From: Setophaga petechia
Taxonomy: Eukaryota; Chordata; Aves; Passeriformes; Parulidae
Length of the DNA stretch: 64,000 bases
Assembly (NCBI GenBank): GCA_024362935.1
Contig: JANCRA010000122.1
Coordinates: 1,353,501 to 1,417,500 of the forward strand
Reading direction: 5' to 3'
Shown: positions 12,901 through 23,900 of the stretch, piece after piece
Layout: each line of letters opens with the position of its first letter
Numbering within the stretch: the stretch's first letter is position 1
The notes under the pieces: model-generated
Databases searched by the model: none
What the model was told of the DNA's origin: nothing
The model's input: only the letters and a program-made list of their open reading frames with translations
Position numbers and translations under genes: made by a program

Positions 12901-15900
12901 TAAGCACAGATCTTTTTCTGACAAAACCACTAGAAATGGTGTCTAAATAATGAAAGAGGCAACTCCCCTTTCTATTGTAAAATATAAGGGAATTAAAGAG
13001 AACATAATTTAGAAAACAACAGACAAACCTTCTTTCCAGCTCTTTGCCTGTGTGTATGTTACAAAACCAGGACAATCTGTTTCCAAAAACTTTCTTGGGG
13101 AAATTTCTTAGTCTTTGAGCAGTGCAACATCTGGTTTGCAAACAGTGCAGTTCCAGTTTTTAAAGAAAAATTGGTAATCACTTTTCATGGGATAGTTTGG
13201 ATTTACAAAAACAGAGCTACTTTTGATTTTTTTCTCTATTAATATAGCCTATTCAGCTCTAAATTACAGAAATAAAATGTATATGATCAAAAAAATTCAA
13301 TATCCCAACATATTTCACTATCAAGGGAACAAAGTCATTTCCTACCATTTGGTCAGCAAGTAATAGGACTGTCTTGAGACTAAATTTCCTTGAGCAAAAA
13401 TTGAAGAGATCTTCAAGACTCGGTCCCAACAACTCCATCACCATAACATTGTAGTCCCCTTCAGCTCCACACCACTTAATTGTGGGAATACCCACTAGGA
13501 AAAAAATAAGTAATTTATTCAGTATTTGATTTATATAATTCATGCACACAAATCTTCAAGGCTCCTAATATTAATTCTGAGTGTCATTACCATGAATGTT
13601 TCCATTTACAGAGAAGCTTAATATTTTATGTTCAGACATTCCAAATTAAATGTGGGACAACTTCCAGCAGAATCAATACAAAATTATAGCAACAGAGGTC
13701 TAAAAATAGCCTTTTTTCTTTTCCCCAGAAACCTTCTAGTCTTCATACTTATCTTGTAACTTTAAAGTATTGAGCATCTTTGTCGGATTTGAACCCTAAG
13801 CATTTTACCAAGAGTAATATTCATGTAGTGTCTATGATGCAATAAGACAGAGATCAGGAGTCTGAAAATAAAACCCTGACAAACCACTAGGTACTATAAT
13901 CGAGGAAAGCCTTAGAAATTAACTTAGTTTCAGAGCCTACAAAATCACCATGAAATAGCTGTCTCCTTCATCAAAATTTGCAATTCATTTCTGCCCTTCC
14001 TTCATATTCTTGTCTTTCCTTCAGTTTCATGGTATTTGCTGTTTGGTGAATCTCTACCAAAGTAGCACTGTTCATGAGATGCATTATTCATTCAGTTTTA
14101 CAGTACAATAATCAGCCCAAATTTATGGAGGAAGTCAGGAACCTTATTTCACAAAAAAAATGTAGAAACACTCAAATATTTTGAAATAAATCTGCATGTA
14201 GGTAGCCTTATTCAGATTTTCAAATGCCTTACTCAGAGTTAATTCTATGCATTTTGGTGTGAAATGCTGTAATGCACTGAATTTACAGGAAGCATGATAT
14301 TCTATGAAGGCTATTTTGGTTACACACAGGGGGCAACTGAATGAGGCGGGAATTAAAAAGTAACTAAATGCAAATACACATTATTATCAATTTCTAGAGG
14401 TCTAATTACCCTACTTGGCATGTACTTGAGATACAGCATGGAATGTACTCTTTATGCAAAGCACATCCTCATTTAGGAAGAATTCAAGGGACTATGAAAC
14501 AAACACAAAACTGAACTACACCGGGTTTATGTCCTAGAACTGCACAGGAATGTAACGTTTCCAGAACTCCAAAACACGTGAGTAAGTTACTGTAGCAAAG
14601 CAACACACAGTAGCTACGAAGTTGCTGCACTCCAATCCTCCACTACTAGTGCCATTTTGTCTTTGAACTCTCCCAGCAAGGAAATATTTTTAACACAGAA
14701 AAAATAATACTAACATGTACAACAAAAATTAACCTGATTTTTAAAAGTTTAGAATTGTGCTATCATAATAAGCAAGTCAGGTGAAATGGTCCAAAGCAGT
14801 GGTTACCATCTTTCACTGATCCAAGAGAATCAGAAATAAAGTCACTGTTCCGGGACAAAACTTTGTTTCACATTGCACAAGGTCCTCCCACTTTAATATT
14901 TTGGGAACCATGAGAAACTGGAGGATCTTACTGACTACCATGAAGCGTGATAGTCATGGATTTAGAACTGCTTCTCTACAACCCTTGCAGAACTAAAATA
15001 CCGCTCTTTATCTCCCCTGCTACCTTTCCCACCTTCTCCTTATTTCTCAAAAGAGATCGCAAACATTAACTGTCATGTGGCAGACAGATCAAAGGTGTAA
15101 AAGCAGTAAAATCTTTGAAGAAGGAAAATAGTTTGCTTGCCTCCACCCTGCATCATTTTGTAGATTTTACTCTCGATGTGGAGCTGAGGATGTTTGGTTT
15201 TCACACACTCCAACTTTATTGCAACCTCCTCTCCGGCAGCAATATCAGTTCCTAAAACCAGAAGAATTAAAACATTGGTCAAAATATTTTTAAGATGCAT
15301 TTCCTCTGCCAAGACCAAAACAAAATGAGCATCAACAAACTACTCCTCAATGGCAAACATCCAGAGACTAACTACTTTCAGCCACGATTACCAAAAATTC
15401 TTCTGAAACTTTACAGACACTCTCCACCAGACCAGGATTACAAGAGAAAACTATTGTATAATGAGAATCCAAAATTGCTGCTATCCCATTGAAAAAAAAA
15501 AAAAACCCCTAAAAAAACCCCCAGAAAAACAACAAAACTAAACCAAGTGCATCTTCTCAGGGATGTCTTTCCACTTCCAGTTTGTGGTAAAAATGGTCAG
15601 AATTAATCTTTATGAACGTGGCACATTGACCTGCCAATGGAAGAAGTACTAAGAATTCAAATCATCTCCTCTTATGTGTTGGAAGTAGAGGCTACAATTT
15701 CCCTAGATCTCAACATAGTCCGGCTGTACCCTGACACCTCATTTCACTTGGCTGGAAGGCAGCTTATCTAGACTAAAGAATGTGCAATCTGCAAAAGCTT
15801 TCTTTAAATCTCATTAAATTCTTGTTTTAAGAGTCAAAAAAGGCTTACCTGTTCACTTTCAAAGTATGTAGGGAGAAACTGACATTCTTAAATAGAAACA

Positions 15901-18257
15901 GTCAAGAAAATACACACTCCCACAGCCAAGCAACTTACAAACTATCATAAAAAAAGGAAATAGCAAAAGGAAATGTGGACACTTCACGGACATTATCTCC
16001 AAGTCTCTCTACTTTAGGAATTTGGCCCTTTTCTGCTTTACCTCACGGTTCAGGATTACGTGAAGTACATCACCTATAGTTTGATCTGATCCCCAGTTTC
16101 AAAAGTGGGAATCAGATCGAACTAACTAGATCTAGTTAGATCAGATCAATCTAAGTAGAGGTTTCCCTCTACTCTGACATGTCTTCAACACCCTTGTAGC
16201 TGCATTTAAGACAAAACCCGGGGACTGGAAACAGGCAAAAATAGTCAAATCTTCATCTTCAAAGCATAAAACTGAGCTGGGAATGTACTCTGAAATAACC
16301 TACAAATTCACTGAGGCCTATCAGAAAGCATGTGTACTTAAAAATAAATACTGACTTCTGAAACAACTTCAGAAATTATTTTAAGACACTTGTGTCTACT
16401 GTACAGTCTGAACAACGGAGCAGTAAATGGAATTTTTAAAAAACTGATCACATTTCGTTTTCACAAAAAACAGTTTTCAAACATCTGTTCTACCACATAA
16501 TGGATGGCAAAGCAAATGGGACTCTACAAAAGGCTTCAGTTCTTGAGAGACAGTAATTTTCCCTGGAAAAATACATGCCACCAGGATCTTCCATTACTGT
16601 ACTTCCAGGTTAGTTCCATGCCTGAGCCATGCTTCATGCAAATGGCATGACATCTGCAGTAAGCCCTGAGACTAAATCCATGACAATTATTTAGAAATAA
16701 AAAAAATGGAAAACCCAGAGGATTTATTGCATAGAATTCAGTATGGCATTAAGATATACACTAGCATTCAGGGAACTATTACTTTCTGTGCAACTTCACT
16801 GGTGTAAGCTGCATTCATAGAGATAAAAGTCACACATAAACGTTTATTTCACTTGCACTTGATATTAATACTGTAATACAATCTGATTTATCTGAGCAGT
16901 AGTCAAGTTTAAATTTTTCAAATCATTTAAGACTTTTCAGATTTTAACTGCTGTCTTAATTGTCCCCCAAAATCCCAGGGGAAGCTAACAAGGATTTTGC
17001 ACTAGCTTTACCACAATCTTCTATAGTCATATCTTCAATCCTCTATACATGCATTGCAGAGAGGAAGAATCACATTCTCTGACTCTAGACCATCGCATGC
17101 CTTCAGTTAAAAATGCGTATTTTTCATCAGGCATATGATCTGTCTTATGCACAACCAGTATTTCATTTGCTGTATACGAGCAGCTTTAGGTAACAAATTA
17201 TGTTGGAATGCCAGCTGTGCACTGCAAGATGGAGAGAAAAACAACCCCCACCTCTCATACTGCATGCACTGCAAGCGTACCACATAAGCTAGCAAGTGAC
17301 ATTATTTTTATCTTCCAGAAATATGCAGTCAATGAAACTTAACCCTTGCAAGTTCCCCCTTCCCTGATTTGCTTTTCTAGGTTAATACAATTTTCAAAAG
17401 CAGAATACTTGTGTCTACCAGACGGGACATAATGGTCATATTTCTTTGGATTTAATCCACTTCACATGGCTTGAGAGTTTGCCGAATAGGTAGAGTATTT
17501 TAAAAATTATCTGCTTTCAAAATGTTTTGCACCCACTACCTGTGCTTGTCATAAACAGTAGCAGTAGGCTATGTTAGAGAGCTATAATAATGGACTGGCA
17601 AAGACAATTCCAACCCTTTATATTTTACAACTGTACAGCGATCACGATTAGTGATGGTCAGCAACAGGATTAGCCAAACTACGAGGATTATTCGAAGGAT
17701 TTACAGGTTTTTTTGACTGCAACCTAATCACTTGTATTTGTGTAATTTTTTTAGGCCTCACAGGAGAAGAAACATCCTTCTGACAACAATTTTTCCTAGT
17801 CCACTGCAGCGATATTTAACCGTGGTATGTTTCCTTCCCGAAACGTTTTTCCGAATGAGATGGGTTGTGGGGTTTTTAGGGTTTATGTGATTTTGCGGTT
17901 TTTTCTTCCTTGTTTTGAGATGAGGCGATTTTTACCGTTATGCCCATTTTACAGACTCGAACGGTGGCCAAGGTCACTAGACAACAATGAGAAGAGGCAG
18001 CCGAGTACACCAGAATTCCCGATTTCCGCACTAACCAAATTAGGACATGATGTCAACGAAATATTAAATTACTGCTGCTGTGTCCCTAGTCCAGGTACTT
18101 GCCCGACCTGGCTAGGCCCTCGATGTTCTCCACACAGCCAGAAAACGGCCAGCTAAATCCCCAGCCAGCCATCCTCCTTACCCAGGTAGATATCCCCGAA
18201 GGAGCCACTCCCGATCTTCCGGCCCAGCCGGTACCGGTTCCCAACCCTCAGCTCCAT
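940..18257 (-). CDS. CSNK1D: CSNK1D, casein kinase 1 delta (whole coding span, nine coding exons, two alternative last exons)
   Basis: This is a complete monomeric Ser/Thr kinase of the CK1 family, which acts on PER proteins, Wnt/Hedgehog components, p53 and centrosomal targets. Coding exons on the minus strand are 18257-18182, 15251-15141, 13494-13346, 12861-12633, 12241-12071, 10602-10454, 9881-9710 and 9402-9263, then either 2875-2843 or 990-940. The shared exons sum to 1197 nt (399 residues), giving proteins of 409 or 415 residues, matching the two human CK1delta lengths as I know them. Visible landmarks are the glycine loop GSGSFGD (residues 16-22), Lys38 in [12 protein letters not shown] (Asp128), DFG (Asp149), Arg178 and the TKRQKYE basic element (220-226), followed by the Ser/Thr-rich regulatory tail. 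Residues [14 protein letters not shown] and the tail sequence identify delta rather than epsilon. All junctions keep frame and all but one use GT-AG. Confidence 0.97.
1910..2842 (-). other. CSNK1D: CSNK1D short-isoform 3'UTR with candidate poly(A) signals
   Basis: Sequence following the [10 protein letters not shown] stop contains the minus-strand poly(A) hexamer AATAAA at 2542-2537 and 1939-1934. The second would place the transcript end near 1910. The extent is inferred from these signals alone. Confidence 0.55.
2843..2875 (-). CDS. CSNK1D: CSNK1D alternative last coding exon, short isoform (10 residues plus stop)
   Basis: After the acceptor CCCCTACCTCAG the sequence reads [10 protein letters not shown] and TAG, the tail of the 409-residue CK1delta isoform known from mammals. 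It is too short to appear as an ordinary open frame. Minus-strand AATAAA signals at 2542-2537 and 1939-1934 lie downstream and could end this transcript. Confidence 0.93.
   Translation of the reverse strand, partial: NSIPFEHHGK
5230..6860 (+). mobile_element. CR1 LINE fragment, 3' part of ORF2 and 3'UTR
   Basis: This is a degraded copy of the dominant avian LINE, antisense to CSNK1D and inside its penultimate intron. Recognisable CR1 passages include the reverse-transcriptase stretch around 5381-5700 (spread over two frames, for example NKEVIG), the reading [17 protein letters not shown] region near 6240-6290, and the 3' segment with GTTGCCCAGATAGG and TCTTTAAGGTCCCTTCC near 6700-6845. Frameshifts and stops break the frame throughout. 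The 5' end is truncated, as is normal for LINEs. Confidence 0.9.
7560..7930 (-). mobile_element. CR1 LINE 3'-end fragment, minus orientation
   Basis: The plus strand reads as the complement of a CR1 tail. AAAAAGGACCCCTGGAAATC near 7570 is followed by GGAGACTCCACAACCTC near 7680, CCTGTATTTCAATTTGTGCC near 7770 and TTCTTCTAACAGGTATTTAT near 7853. It is about 370 bp and clearly diverged. It inserted opposite to the 5.2-6.9 kb copy, so these are two separate events. Confidence 0.8.
9263..9402 (-). CDS. CSNK1D: CSNK1D coding exon 8 (residues 353-399)
   Basis: After CTCACAG the exon encodes [20 protein letters not shown], then [20 protein letters not shown] and RMSTSQ. It contains the sites around which CK1delta tail phosphorylation is known in mammals. 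It ends at a codon boundary (TCG CAG) before GTAAAA, so either alternative last exon can follow in phase 0. Confidence 0.95.
9710..9881 (-). CDS. CSNK1D: CSNK1D coding exon 7 (residues 296-352), regulatory tail
   Basis: It encodes [20 protein letters not shown], then [20 protein letters not shown] and [17 protein letters not shown]. The charged start and Ser/Thr/Pro-rich end are typical of the autoinhibitory CK1delta tail. The donor is GTGAGT, with the alanine codon split across to exon 8. Confidence 0.95.
10454..10602 (-). CDS. CSNK1D: CSNK1D coding exon 6 (residues 246-295), end of the kinase C-lobe
   Basis: The acceptor TTACAG precedes CT GAA TTT. The exon encodes [20 protein letters not shown], then [20 protein letters not shown] and VFDWNMLKF. 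The donor is GTGAGT. It completes the kinase fold. Confidence 0.96.
12071..12241 (-). CDS. CSNK1D: CSNK1D coding exon 5 (residues 189-245)
   Basis: It follows the acceptor GTTGTAG and encodes [20 protein letters not shown] through LCKGYP. This includes the CK1-typical SLPWQGLKA segment and the basic TKRQKYE element. It ends T before GTAAGT, the serine codon being completed by exon 6. Confidence 0.96.
12633..12861 (-). CDS. CSNK1D: CSNK1D coding exon 4 (residues 113-188), catalytic and activation loops
   Basis: It starts [16 protein letters not shown] and carries [28 protein letters not shown] and the P+1-region segment through NTHLGI. It ends ATT G before the donor GTGAGC. The length of 229 nt is 76 codons plus one base and leaves the next exon in frame. 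Confidence 0.97.
13346..13494 (-). CDS. CSNK1D: CSNK1D coding exon 3 (residues 63-112)
   Basis: The exon begins after TTTCCTAG with TG GGT ATT CCC and encodes [20 protein letters not shown] through LLLADQM. This covers the hinge and the alphaD/E region. It ends ATG followed by the donor GTAGGA. Its 149 nt equal 49 codons plus the 2 nt completing Val63. Confidence 0.96.
15141..15251 (-). CDS. CSNK1D: CSNK1D coding exon 2 (residues 26-62), with a GC donor
   Basis: The exon follows the acceptor TTTTAG and encodes [20 protein letters not shown] through KMMQGG, including catalytic Lys38. Frame with exon 3 requires the exon to end GGT GGA G, so the intron begins GCAAGC, a GC-AG intron. A GT two codons earlier would delete conserved residues. 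Confidence 0.95.
15252..18181 (-). other. CSNK1D: CSNK1D intron 1
   Basis: The 2.9-kb first intron has a GTAAGG donor and a TTTTAG acceptor. I see no exon or repeat in it apart from a perfect 18-bp palindrome at 16122-16139 (CTAACTAGA and its complement) inside a stretch with repeated AGATC words. Confidence 0.8.
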
Positions 18258-18830
18258 GGCGGCAGCTCGGCTCGTCCGCGACCCGGTTCTGTTGCTCCGC
18301 CCGGCCTGCTGGCTCTCGTTCTGATGCCTCACAGTCCTACGGTTTCGGATGCCATCGCGGCCTTGGTCTCGCCGCTCGACACTAGCGAGACAGTCAAGCC
18401 CGTCGCCGCAGCTCCCGAGCAAGATGGACACGGATTCCCGACACGACCGGCGCCTCAGCCCCACCGGCCCCCAGCCACCATACTGCGTGACCTCACTTCC
18501 CTAGCGACGAGGGCGGGGCGCGCTGCCGCAGCGACGGGCGCGCGGCGGGCGGGGCGCGCGGCGGGCGGGACGCGGACGCTGTCCCGGCTCCCCCGCCCGC
18601 CGGTCTCTTGGTGCTCGGCTCGGCAGGAGTGCCTGCCCCGTCTTATGGCGCCTTCCCAGCGACATGCCGGGCGGCGAATGAGGCCCGCAGTCGTCCCGGT
18701 GCGCCGTCGGTCACCGCAGTGGAGATGAGCTCCGGCAGCACTGCGTTCCGACGAGTGTCCGTTTGACCGGGCAGGCGGAAGGAGGTGGCGGGGGGCGGGG
18801 GGGGTGTGGGTGCAGGGACAAAGTCTGAGA
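18100..18830 (-). promoter_or_regulatory. CSNK1D: CpG island / CSNK1D promoter and 5'UTR
   Basis: A sharp rise in G+C and CpG spans the CSNK1D start codon. It contains GC boxes (GGGCGGGGC near 18511 and again near 18549) and a TGACCTCA-like CRE half site near 18488. There is no obvious TATA box, as usual for CpG-island promoters of broadly expressed genes. A plus-strand 209-codon frame (18099-18728) and several minus frames are by-products of the composition. The exact transcription start cannot be read from sequence. Confidence 0.8.
18182..18257 (-). CDS. CSNK1D: CSNK1D coding exon 1 (residues 1-25 plus 1 nt)
   Basis: The ATG at 18257-18255 opens [14 protein letters not shown] and the glycine-rich loop. 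The exon ends ATC TAC CTG G followed by the donor GTAAGG at 18181. It lies inside the CpG island, as expected of a first exon. The upstream minus-strand frame stays open to 18464, but the family start is MELRVGN, so the upstream part is read as 5'UTR. Confidence 0.96.
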
Positions 18831-19497
18831 AGTGACAAATTTCAGGGGAAAACCATGTCATTCTTGCCGGGGAGGAGTGTTGGGATCTCCTCTCTCTCTC
18901 TGGGTGAGAAAGAATTTCTCTAAGCATAATCCTAAGCAAACCACCGCCGAGCACTGCAGGGCCTGTATGTGTAACCATGTAGTGTCTGCACATGCGAAGC
19001 TGTGTATTTGTGAAGCCTCATACTGTAAAAGTTGTAAGACGTTAATGTCTTAGGTGGCTGACAGCTGAGCCACTGGAAGTACAGAGTAAGAGAGGGAGAG
19101 AGAGACAAAGATACATCTGAACTGTTAAATTCCCCCAGCAGCTGTTAGTGGGAGCTGCGATGAGTCCTGGACCCATTAGTCCATGTAGCCCCTCTACATT
19201 GCGAAATATGCCTCCCAGACCCAAGCTGGTTCCAGTGCCAATTCGAGCTGCTTTGACAGTGACAAGCACCTCCTAAAATCCACCATCAGGAACCTAGCCT
19301 GCTGAGTTTTGCTTACCTGGAGAAAGGGCTGGCACTGGTGTTCAGGGGCCTGTGGCCCAGAGGGGCTTGCTGCATGCTGGAAATTCTGCATTGTGCAGGA
19401 TGCCTCCAAGACCCAAGTTGCCACCACTGCAATGTTAGGCTGCTTTATGAGTCCCAAGCACACCCTGCAAACCCTCTCCAGCTGTCACTCCTTGTTA
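18831..19497. other. Intergenic sequence with an internal diverged duplication
   Basis: No gene is seen. Two imperfect copies of about 110-120 bp lie at roughly 19160-19270 and 19350-19465. They share GATGCCTCC-AGACCCAAG, GAGCTGCTTT-like and CAAGCAC words. Confidence 0.5.
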
Positions 19498-20310
19498 AAG
19501 GTTTTGATTGGGGGAAAAATTTATCTTTTTTCATTGCTGGAGTGATTTAAATTGAGGAGAACCCTTCTTTTCACAATATTTTTGGAGATTAATTTAAAGG
19601 GCAGAAGCAGTTTGTTTGCCATTTTTTCAGTTTCAGTGGGGGTAATTGCCCTGGTTTCTCATTTTTACGGGTTCACTTGAAGGAAGCGCTGTCTTTTTAA
19701 GCATTTTTAGGATTTAAATATTAATTTCTGGACACTTCTTTCTGTGCCTTTGGACCAGCTATCTCAGAGAAGGGTGAGCCTGGCATGTACTTAACCCTTA
19801 CGCTGGCCAGGAAGTGTTTTTTTTTTTTTCTTATTTTTGTTTATAATGTAGATAGGCCTAATTAGGAGTCCTAAGGAGACTTAAAACTATTTTCATCATT
19901 AGTATTCTTCTCCACCCTACTTAGTCACACTTGATGTTCTACTTAGTAATCACCAAGGAATAATACGTCTGCGAGGCGACGTTCATCACCAAAGTTTGGG
20001 TGCAGACTGTCCAGGCACCGGGGTTTTCGTCCGGCAGGAGGATTTTTTGGAGGCTCACGGGAACCACGTTCTGAGGACCAATGACTGGTGGAGTGTAGTT
20101 TAGCAGTTGTGATGGGAGTGATGGTGAGTTTGTGTGTAATGTGAAGGGGGTGTTAATGGTAGATGTTGTTTTCTGTGTGCTTTTGTTGTTTGGGGTTTCC
20201 TGTAACAATAAATCAACATGTAATGAAAACAGAAAAAGCTTATCATCTTGTGTTAATATATGTTTTGTGTTGTATTGCTCTGTATTGCTCTGTGTTGCAG
20301 GATGAGCACA
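19498..20310 (+). repeat. Diverged, internally deleted copy of the 50.2-61.3 kb locus
   Basis: Bases 19498-19965 align by eye with 50224-50690 (shared passages such as TTCACTGGAAGGAAGC-like, TCTGTGCC, TGCACTTAACCCTTAC-like and TTAGTATTCTTCTCCACC). Bases 19968-20290 align with 60984-61313 (shared GAGGCGACGTTCATC, CAGACCGTCCAGG-like, GTGAGTTTGTGTGTAATGTG, CTTATCATCTTGTGTTAATA-like). The roughly 10.3 kb separating these blocks in the large locus is absent here, with the junction near 19965. This is direct sequence evidence for a copy lacking the middle. Whether it arose by deletion or is the ancestral short form is not determined. Confidence 0.75.
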
Positions 20311-20331
20311 GGGTGAACTCTCTCCTCCTTG

Positions 20332-20779
20332 ATGTGACACCTGGTCTTGCAGGGATGACACATTGACCTCGGCCAGCCGATGCTGCTTGTGCCATTACCT
20401 GTTTGATGAAAACCCTTTCACTGGGATTTTTCTCCTGAGAAGCCTCAGAACAGAAATGGAACCAATAACAATCTGCTGGCTGTGGAGTGTGGGCAGGAGA
20501 CGGTTTAGCAACAGGGGCATCGTGAATTGGTCTCCTGTGCATTGTTTCTACTTGATGACCAATCATGGTCCAGCTGTGTTGGCGCTGTTAGCAGTCCCAA
20601 GTTTTTATTATTCATTCCTTTACAACTTTCTGATGTCTCCTTGCTCTTTTAGTATAATTCTAATATCTCATTTTCTTTTAATAAAATAGACATCATAAAA
20701 TAATAAATCAGCCTTCTGAAAGGTGATGTCAAGATTCTCACCTCTTCCCTTGTCATGGGGACCCTCAAACACTACGACA
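20332..20779 (+). mobile_element. Solo LTR of an endogenous retrovirus (ERVL-type, tentative)
   Basis: About 450 bp runs from TGTGACACC to ACTACGACA. It has a TTTTAATAAAATAG poly(A) context at about 20675 and an AATAAATCAGCCTTCTGA-like end region at 20702-20720 that resembles LTRs common in songbird genomes. No internal retroviral sequence adjoins it and a clean target duplication is not evident, so boundaries are approximate and family assignment is from memory. Confidence 0.5.
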
Positions 20780-20930
20780 ATAACCGGCTTGAGTTGGTCT
20801 GGGCAGCATCAAATAAAATAAAAGGCTTTAAAACCAGAAAAATTAAAAATAAAAAGTAATTTTAAAATAACTTAAAAATATAAAATTAATTAAAAAAAAA
20901 AAAAAAGAAAAACAAAATAAAAACTGTTAA
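20780..20930. other. A-rich low-complexity stretch before the minisatellite
   Basis: Sequence is dominated by AAAATAAAA words and ends in a run of A around 20891-20905. It carries no gene. Confidence 0.7.
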
Positions 20931-23900
20931 CTGCTGAAAAGTGTCGTAAAAGTTCGATAAAACAAAGTGCGGTAAAGCATGTCTGCCGTAAAGCGCGACT
21001 GCTGTAAAACTGTCGTAAAGCACAGCTGCCATTAAAGGCAACTGTCGTAAAAGGTGACAGAAAGCACGACTGTCGTAAAACCCGCAGTAAAGTACGACTG
21101 TTGTAAAGAACAACTGTCGTAAATGGTGCCGTAAAATGCTACAGTCGTAAACCAGCCGTAAAGCGCTACTGTCATAACCTGCTGTAAAGCGCGACTATTG
21201 TAAAAGGCGTCGCAAAGCACTGCTGTTGAAAAGCCGCCGTAAAGCGCGACTGTCGTAAAAGGTGCCGTAAAGCGCGACTGTCGTAAAAACTGCCGTAAAG
21301 CGCGACTGTCGTAAATGGTGCCGTAAAGCGCGACTGTCGTAAAAACTGCCGTAAAGCGCGACTGTCGTAAAAGGCGCCGTAAAGCGCGACTGTCGTAAAA
21401 GGTGCCGTAAAGCGCGACTGTCGTAAACGGTGCCGTAAAGCGCGACTGTCGTAAAAGGCGCCGTAAAGCGCGACTGTCGTAAAAACTGCCGTAAAGCGCG
21501 ACTGTCGTAAAAGGTGCCGTAAAGCGCGACTGTCGTAAAAGGTGCCGTAAAGCGCGACTGTCGTAAAAGGTGCCGTAAAGCGCGACTGTCGTAAAAACTG
21601 CCGTAAAGCGCGACTGTCGTAAAACTGCCGTAAAGCGCGACTGTCGTAAAAACTGCCGTAAAGCGCGACTGTCGTAAAAGGTGTCGTAAAGCAGCACTGT
21701 CGTAAAAGGTGCCGTAAAACGCGACTGTCGTAAAAGGTGCCGTAAAGCGCGACTGTCGTAAAAGCTGCCGTAAAGCGCGACTGTCGTAAAAGGTGCCGTA
21801 AAGCAGCACTGTCGTAAAAGGTGCCGTAAAGCGCGACTGTCGTAAAAGCTGCCGTAAAGCGCGACTGTCGTAAAAGGTGTCGTAAAGCAGCACTGTCGTA
21901 AAAACTGCCGTAAAGCGTGACTGTCGTAAAAGGTGTCGTAAACCGCGACTGTCGTAAAAGGTGCCGTAAAGCGCGACTGTCGTAAAAGGTGACGTAAAGC
22001 AGCACTGTCGTAAAAACTGCCGTAAAGCGCGACTGTCGTAAAAACTGCCGTAAAGCGCGACTGTCGTAAAAGGTGCCGTAAAGCAGCACTGTCGCAAAAG
22101 CTGTCGTAAAGCGCGACTGTCGTAAAAGGTGCCGTAAAGCAGCACTGTCGTAAAAGGTGCCGTAAAGCGCGACTGTCGTAAAAGGTGCCGTAAAGCGCGA
22201 CTGTCGTAAAAACTGCCGTAAAGCGCGACTGTCGTAAAAGGTGCCGTAAAGCGCGACTGTCGTAAAAGGTGCCGTAAAGCGCGACTGTCGTAAAAACTGC
22301 CGTAAAGCGCGACTGTCGTAAAAGGTGCCGTAAAGCGCGACTGTCGTAAAAGCTGCCGTAAAGCGCGACTGTCGTAAAAGCTGCCGTAAAGCGCGACTGT
22401 CGTAAAAACTGCCGTAAAGCGCGACTGTCGTAAAAGGTGCCGTAAAGCGCGACTGTCGTAAAAGGTGACGTAAAGCAGCACTGTCGTAAAAGGTGTCGTA
22501 AAGCAGCACTGTCGTAAAAGGTGCCGTAAAGCGCGACTGTCGTAAAAACTGCCGTAAAGCGCGACTGTCGTAAAAGGTGCCGTAAAGCGCGACTGTCGTA
22601 AAAACTGCCGTAAAGCGCGACTGTCGTAAAAACTGCCGTAAAGCGCGACTGTCGTAAAAGGTGCCGAAAAGCGCGACTGTCGTAAAAACTGCCGTAAAGC
22701 GCGACTGTCGTAAAAGGTGCCGTAAAGCGCGACTGTCGTAAAAACTGCCGTAAAGCGCGACTGTCGTAAAAGGTGCCGTAAAGCGCGACTGTCGTAAAAG
22801 GTGTCGTAAAGCAGCACTGTCGTAAAAGGTGCCGTAAAGCGCGACTGTCGTAAAAACTGCCGTAAAGCGCGACTGTCGTAAAAGGTGCCGTAAAGCGCGA
22901 CTGTCGTAAAAACTGCCGTAAAGCGCGACTGTCGTAAAAACTGCCGTAAAGCGCGACTGTCGTAAAAGGTGCCGAAAAGCGCGACTGTCGTAAAAACTGC
23001 CGTAAAGCGCGACTGTCGTAAAAGGTGCCGTAAAGCGCGACTGTCGTAAAAACTGCCGTAAAGCAGCACTGTCGTAAAAACTGCCGCAAAGCGCGACTGT
23101 CGTAAAAGGTGCCGTAAAGCGCGACTGTCGTAAAAACTGCCGTAAAGCGCGACTGTCGTAAAAGGTGCCGTAAACCGCGACTGTCGTAAAAGGTGCCGTA
23201 AAGCGCGACTGTCGTAAAAGGTGCCGTAAAGCGCGACTGTCGTAAAAACTGCCGTAAAGCGCGACTGTCGTAAAAGGTGCCGTAAAGCAGCACTGTCGTA
23301 AAAGGTGCCGTAAAGCGCGACTGTAGTAAAAACTGCCGTAAAGCGCGACTGTCGTAAAAGGTGCCGTAAAGCGCGACTGTCGTAAAAGCTGCCGTAAAGC
23401 GCGACTGTCGTAAAAGGTGCCGTAAAGCAGCACTGTCGTAAAAACTGCCGTAAAGCGCGACTGTCGCAAAAGGTGCCGAAAAGCGCGACTGTCGTAAAAA
23501 CTGCCGTAAAGCGCGACTGTCGTAAAAGGTGCCGTAAAGCAGCACTGTCGTAAAAACTGCCGTAAAGCGCGACTGTCGTAAAAGGTGCCGTAAAGCGCGA
23601 CTGTCGTAAAAACTGCCGTAAAGCGCGACTGTCGTAAAAGGTGCCGTAAAGCGCGACTGTCGTAAAAGGTGCCGTAAAGCGCGACTGTCGTAAAAACTGC
23701 CGTAAAGCGCGACTGTCGTAAAAGGTGTCGTAAAGCAGCACTGTCGTAAAAGGTGCCGTAAAGCGCGACTGTCGTAAAAACTGCCGTAAAGCGCGACTGT
23801 CGTAAAAGGTGCCGTAAAGCGCGACTGTCGTAAAAGGTGCCGTAAAGCAGCACTGTCGTAAAAACTGCCGTAAAGCGCGACTGTCGTAAAAGGTGTCGTA

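Noticed and set aside
18099..18728. 209-codon plus-strand frame over the CSNK1D promoter
   Set aside because: It lies in a CpG island where stop codons are rare, is antisense to exon 1 and shows no recognisable domain.
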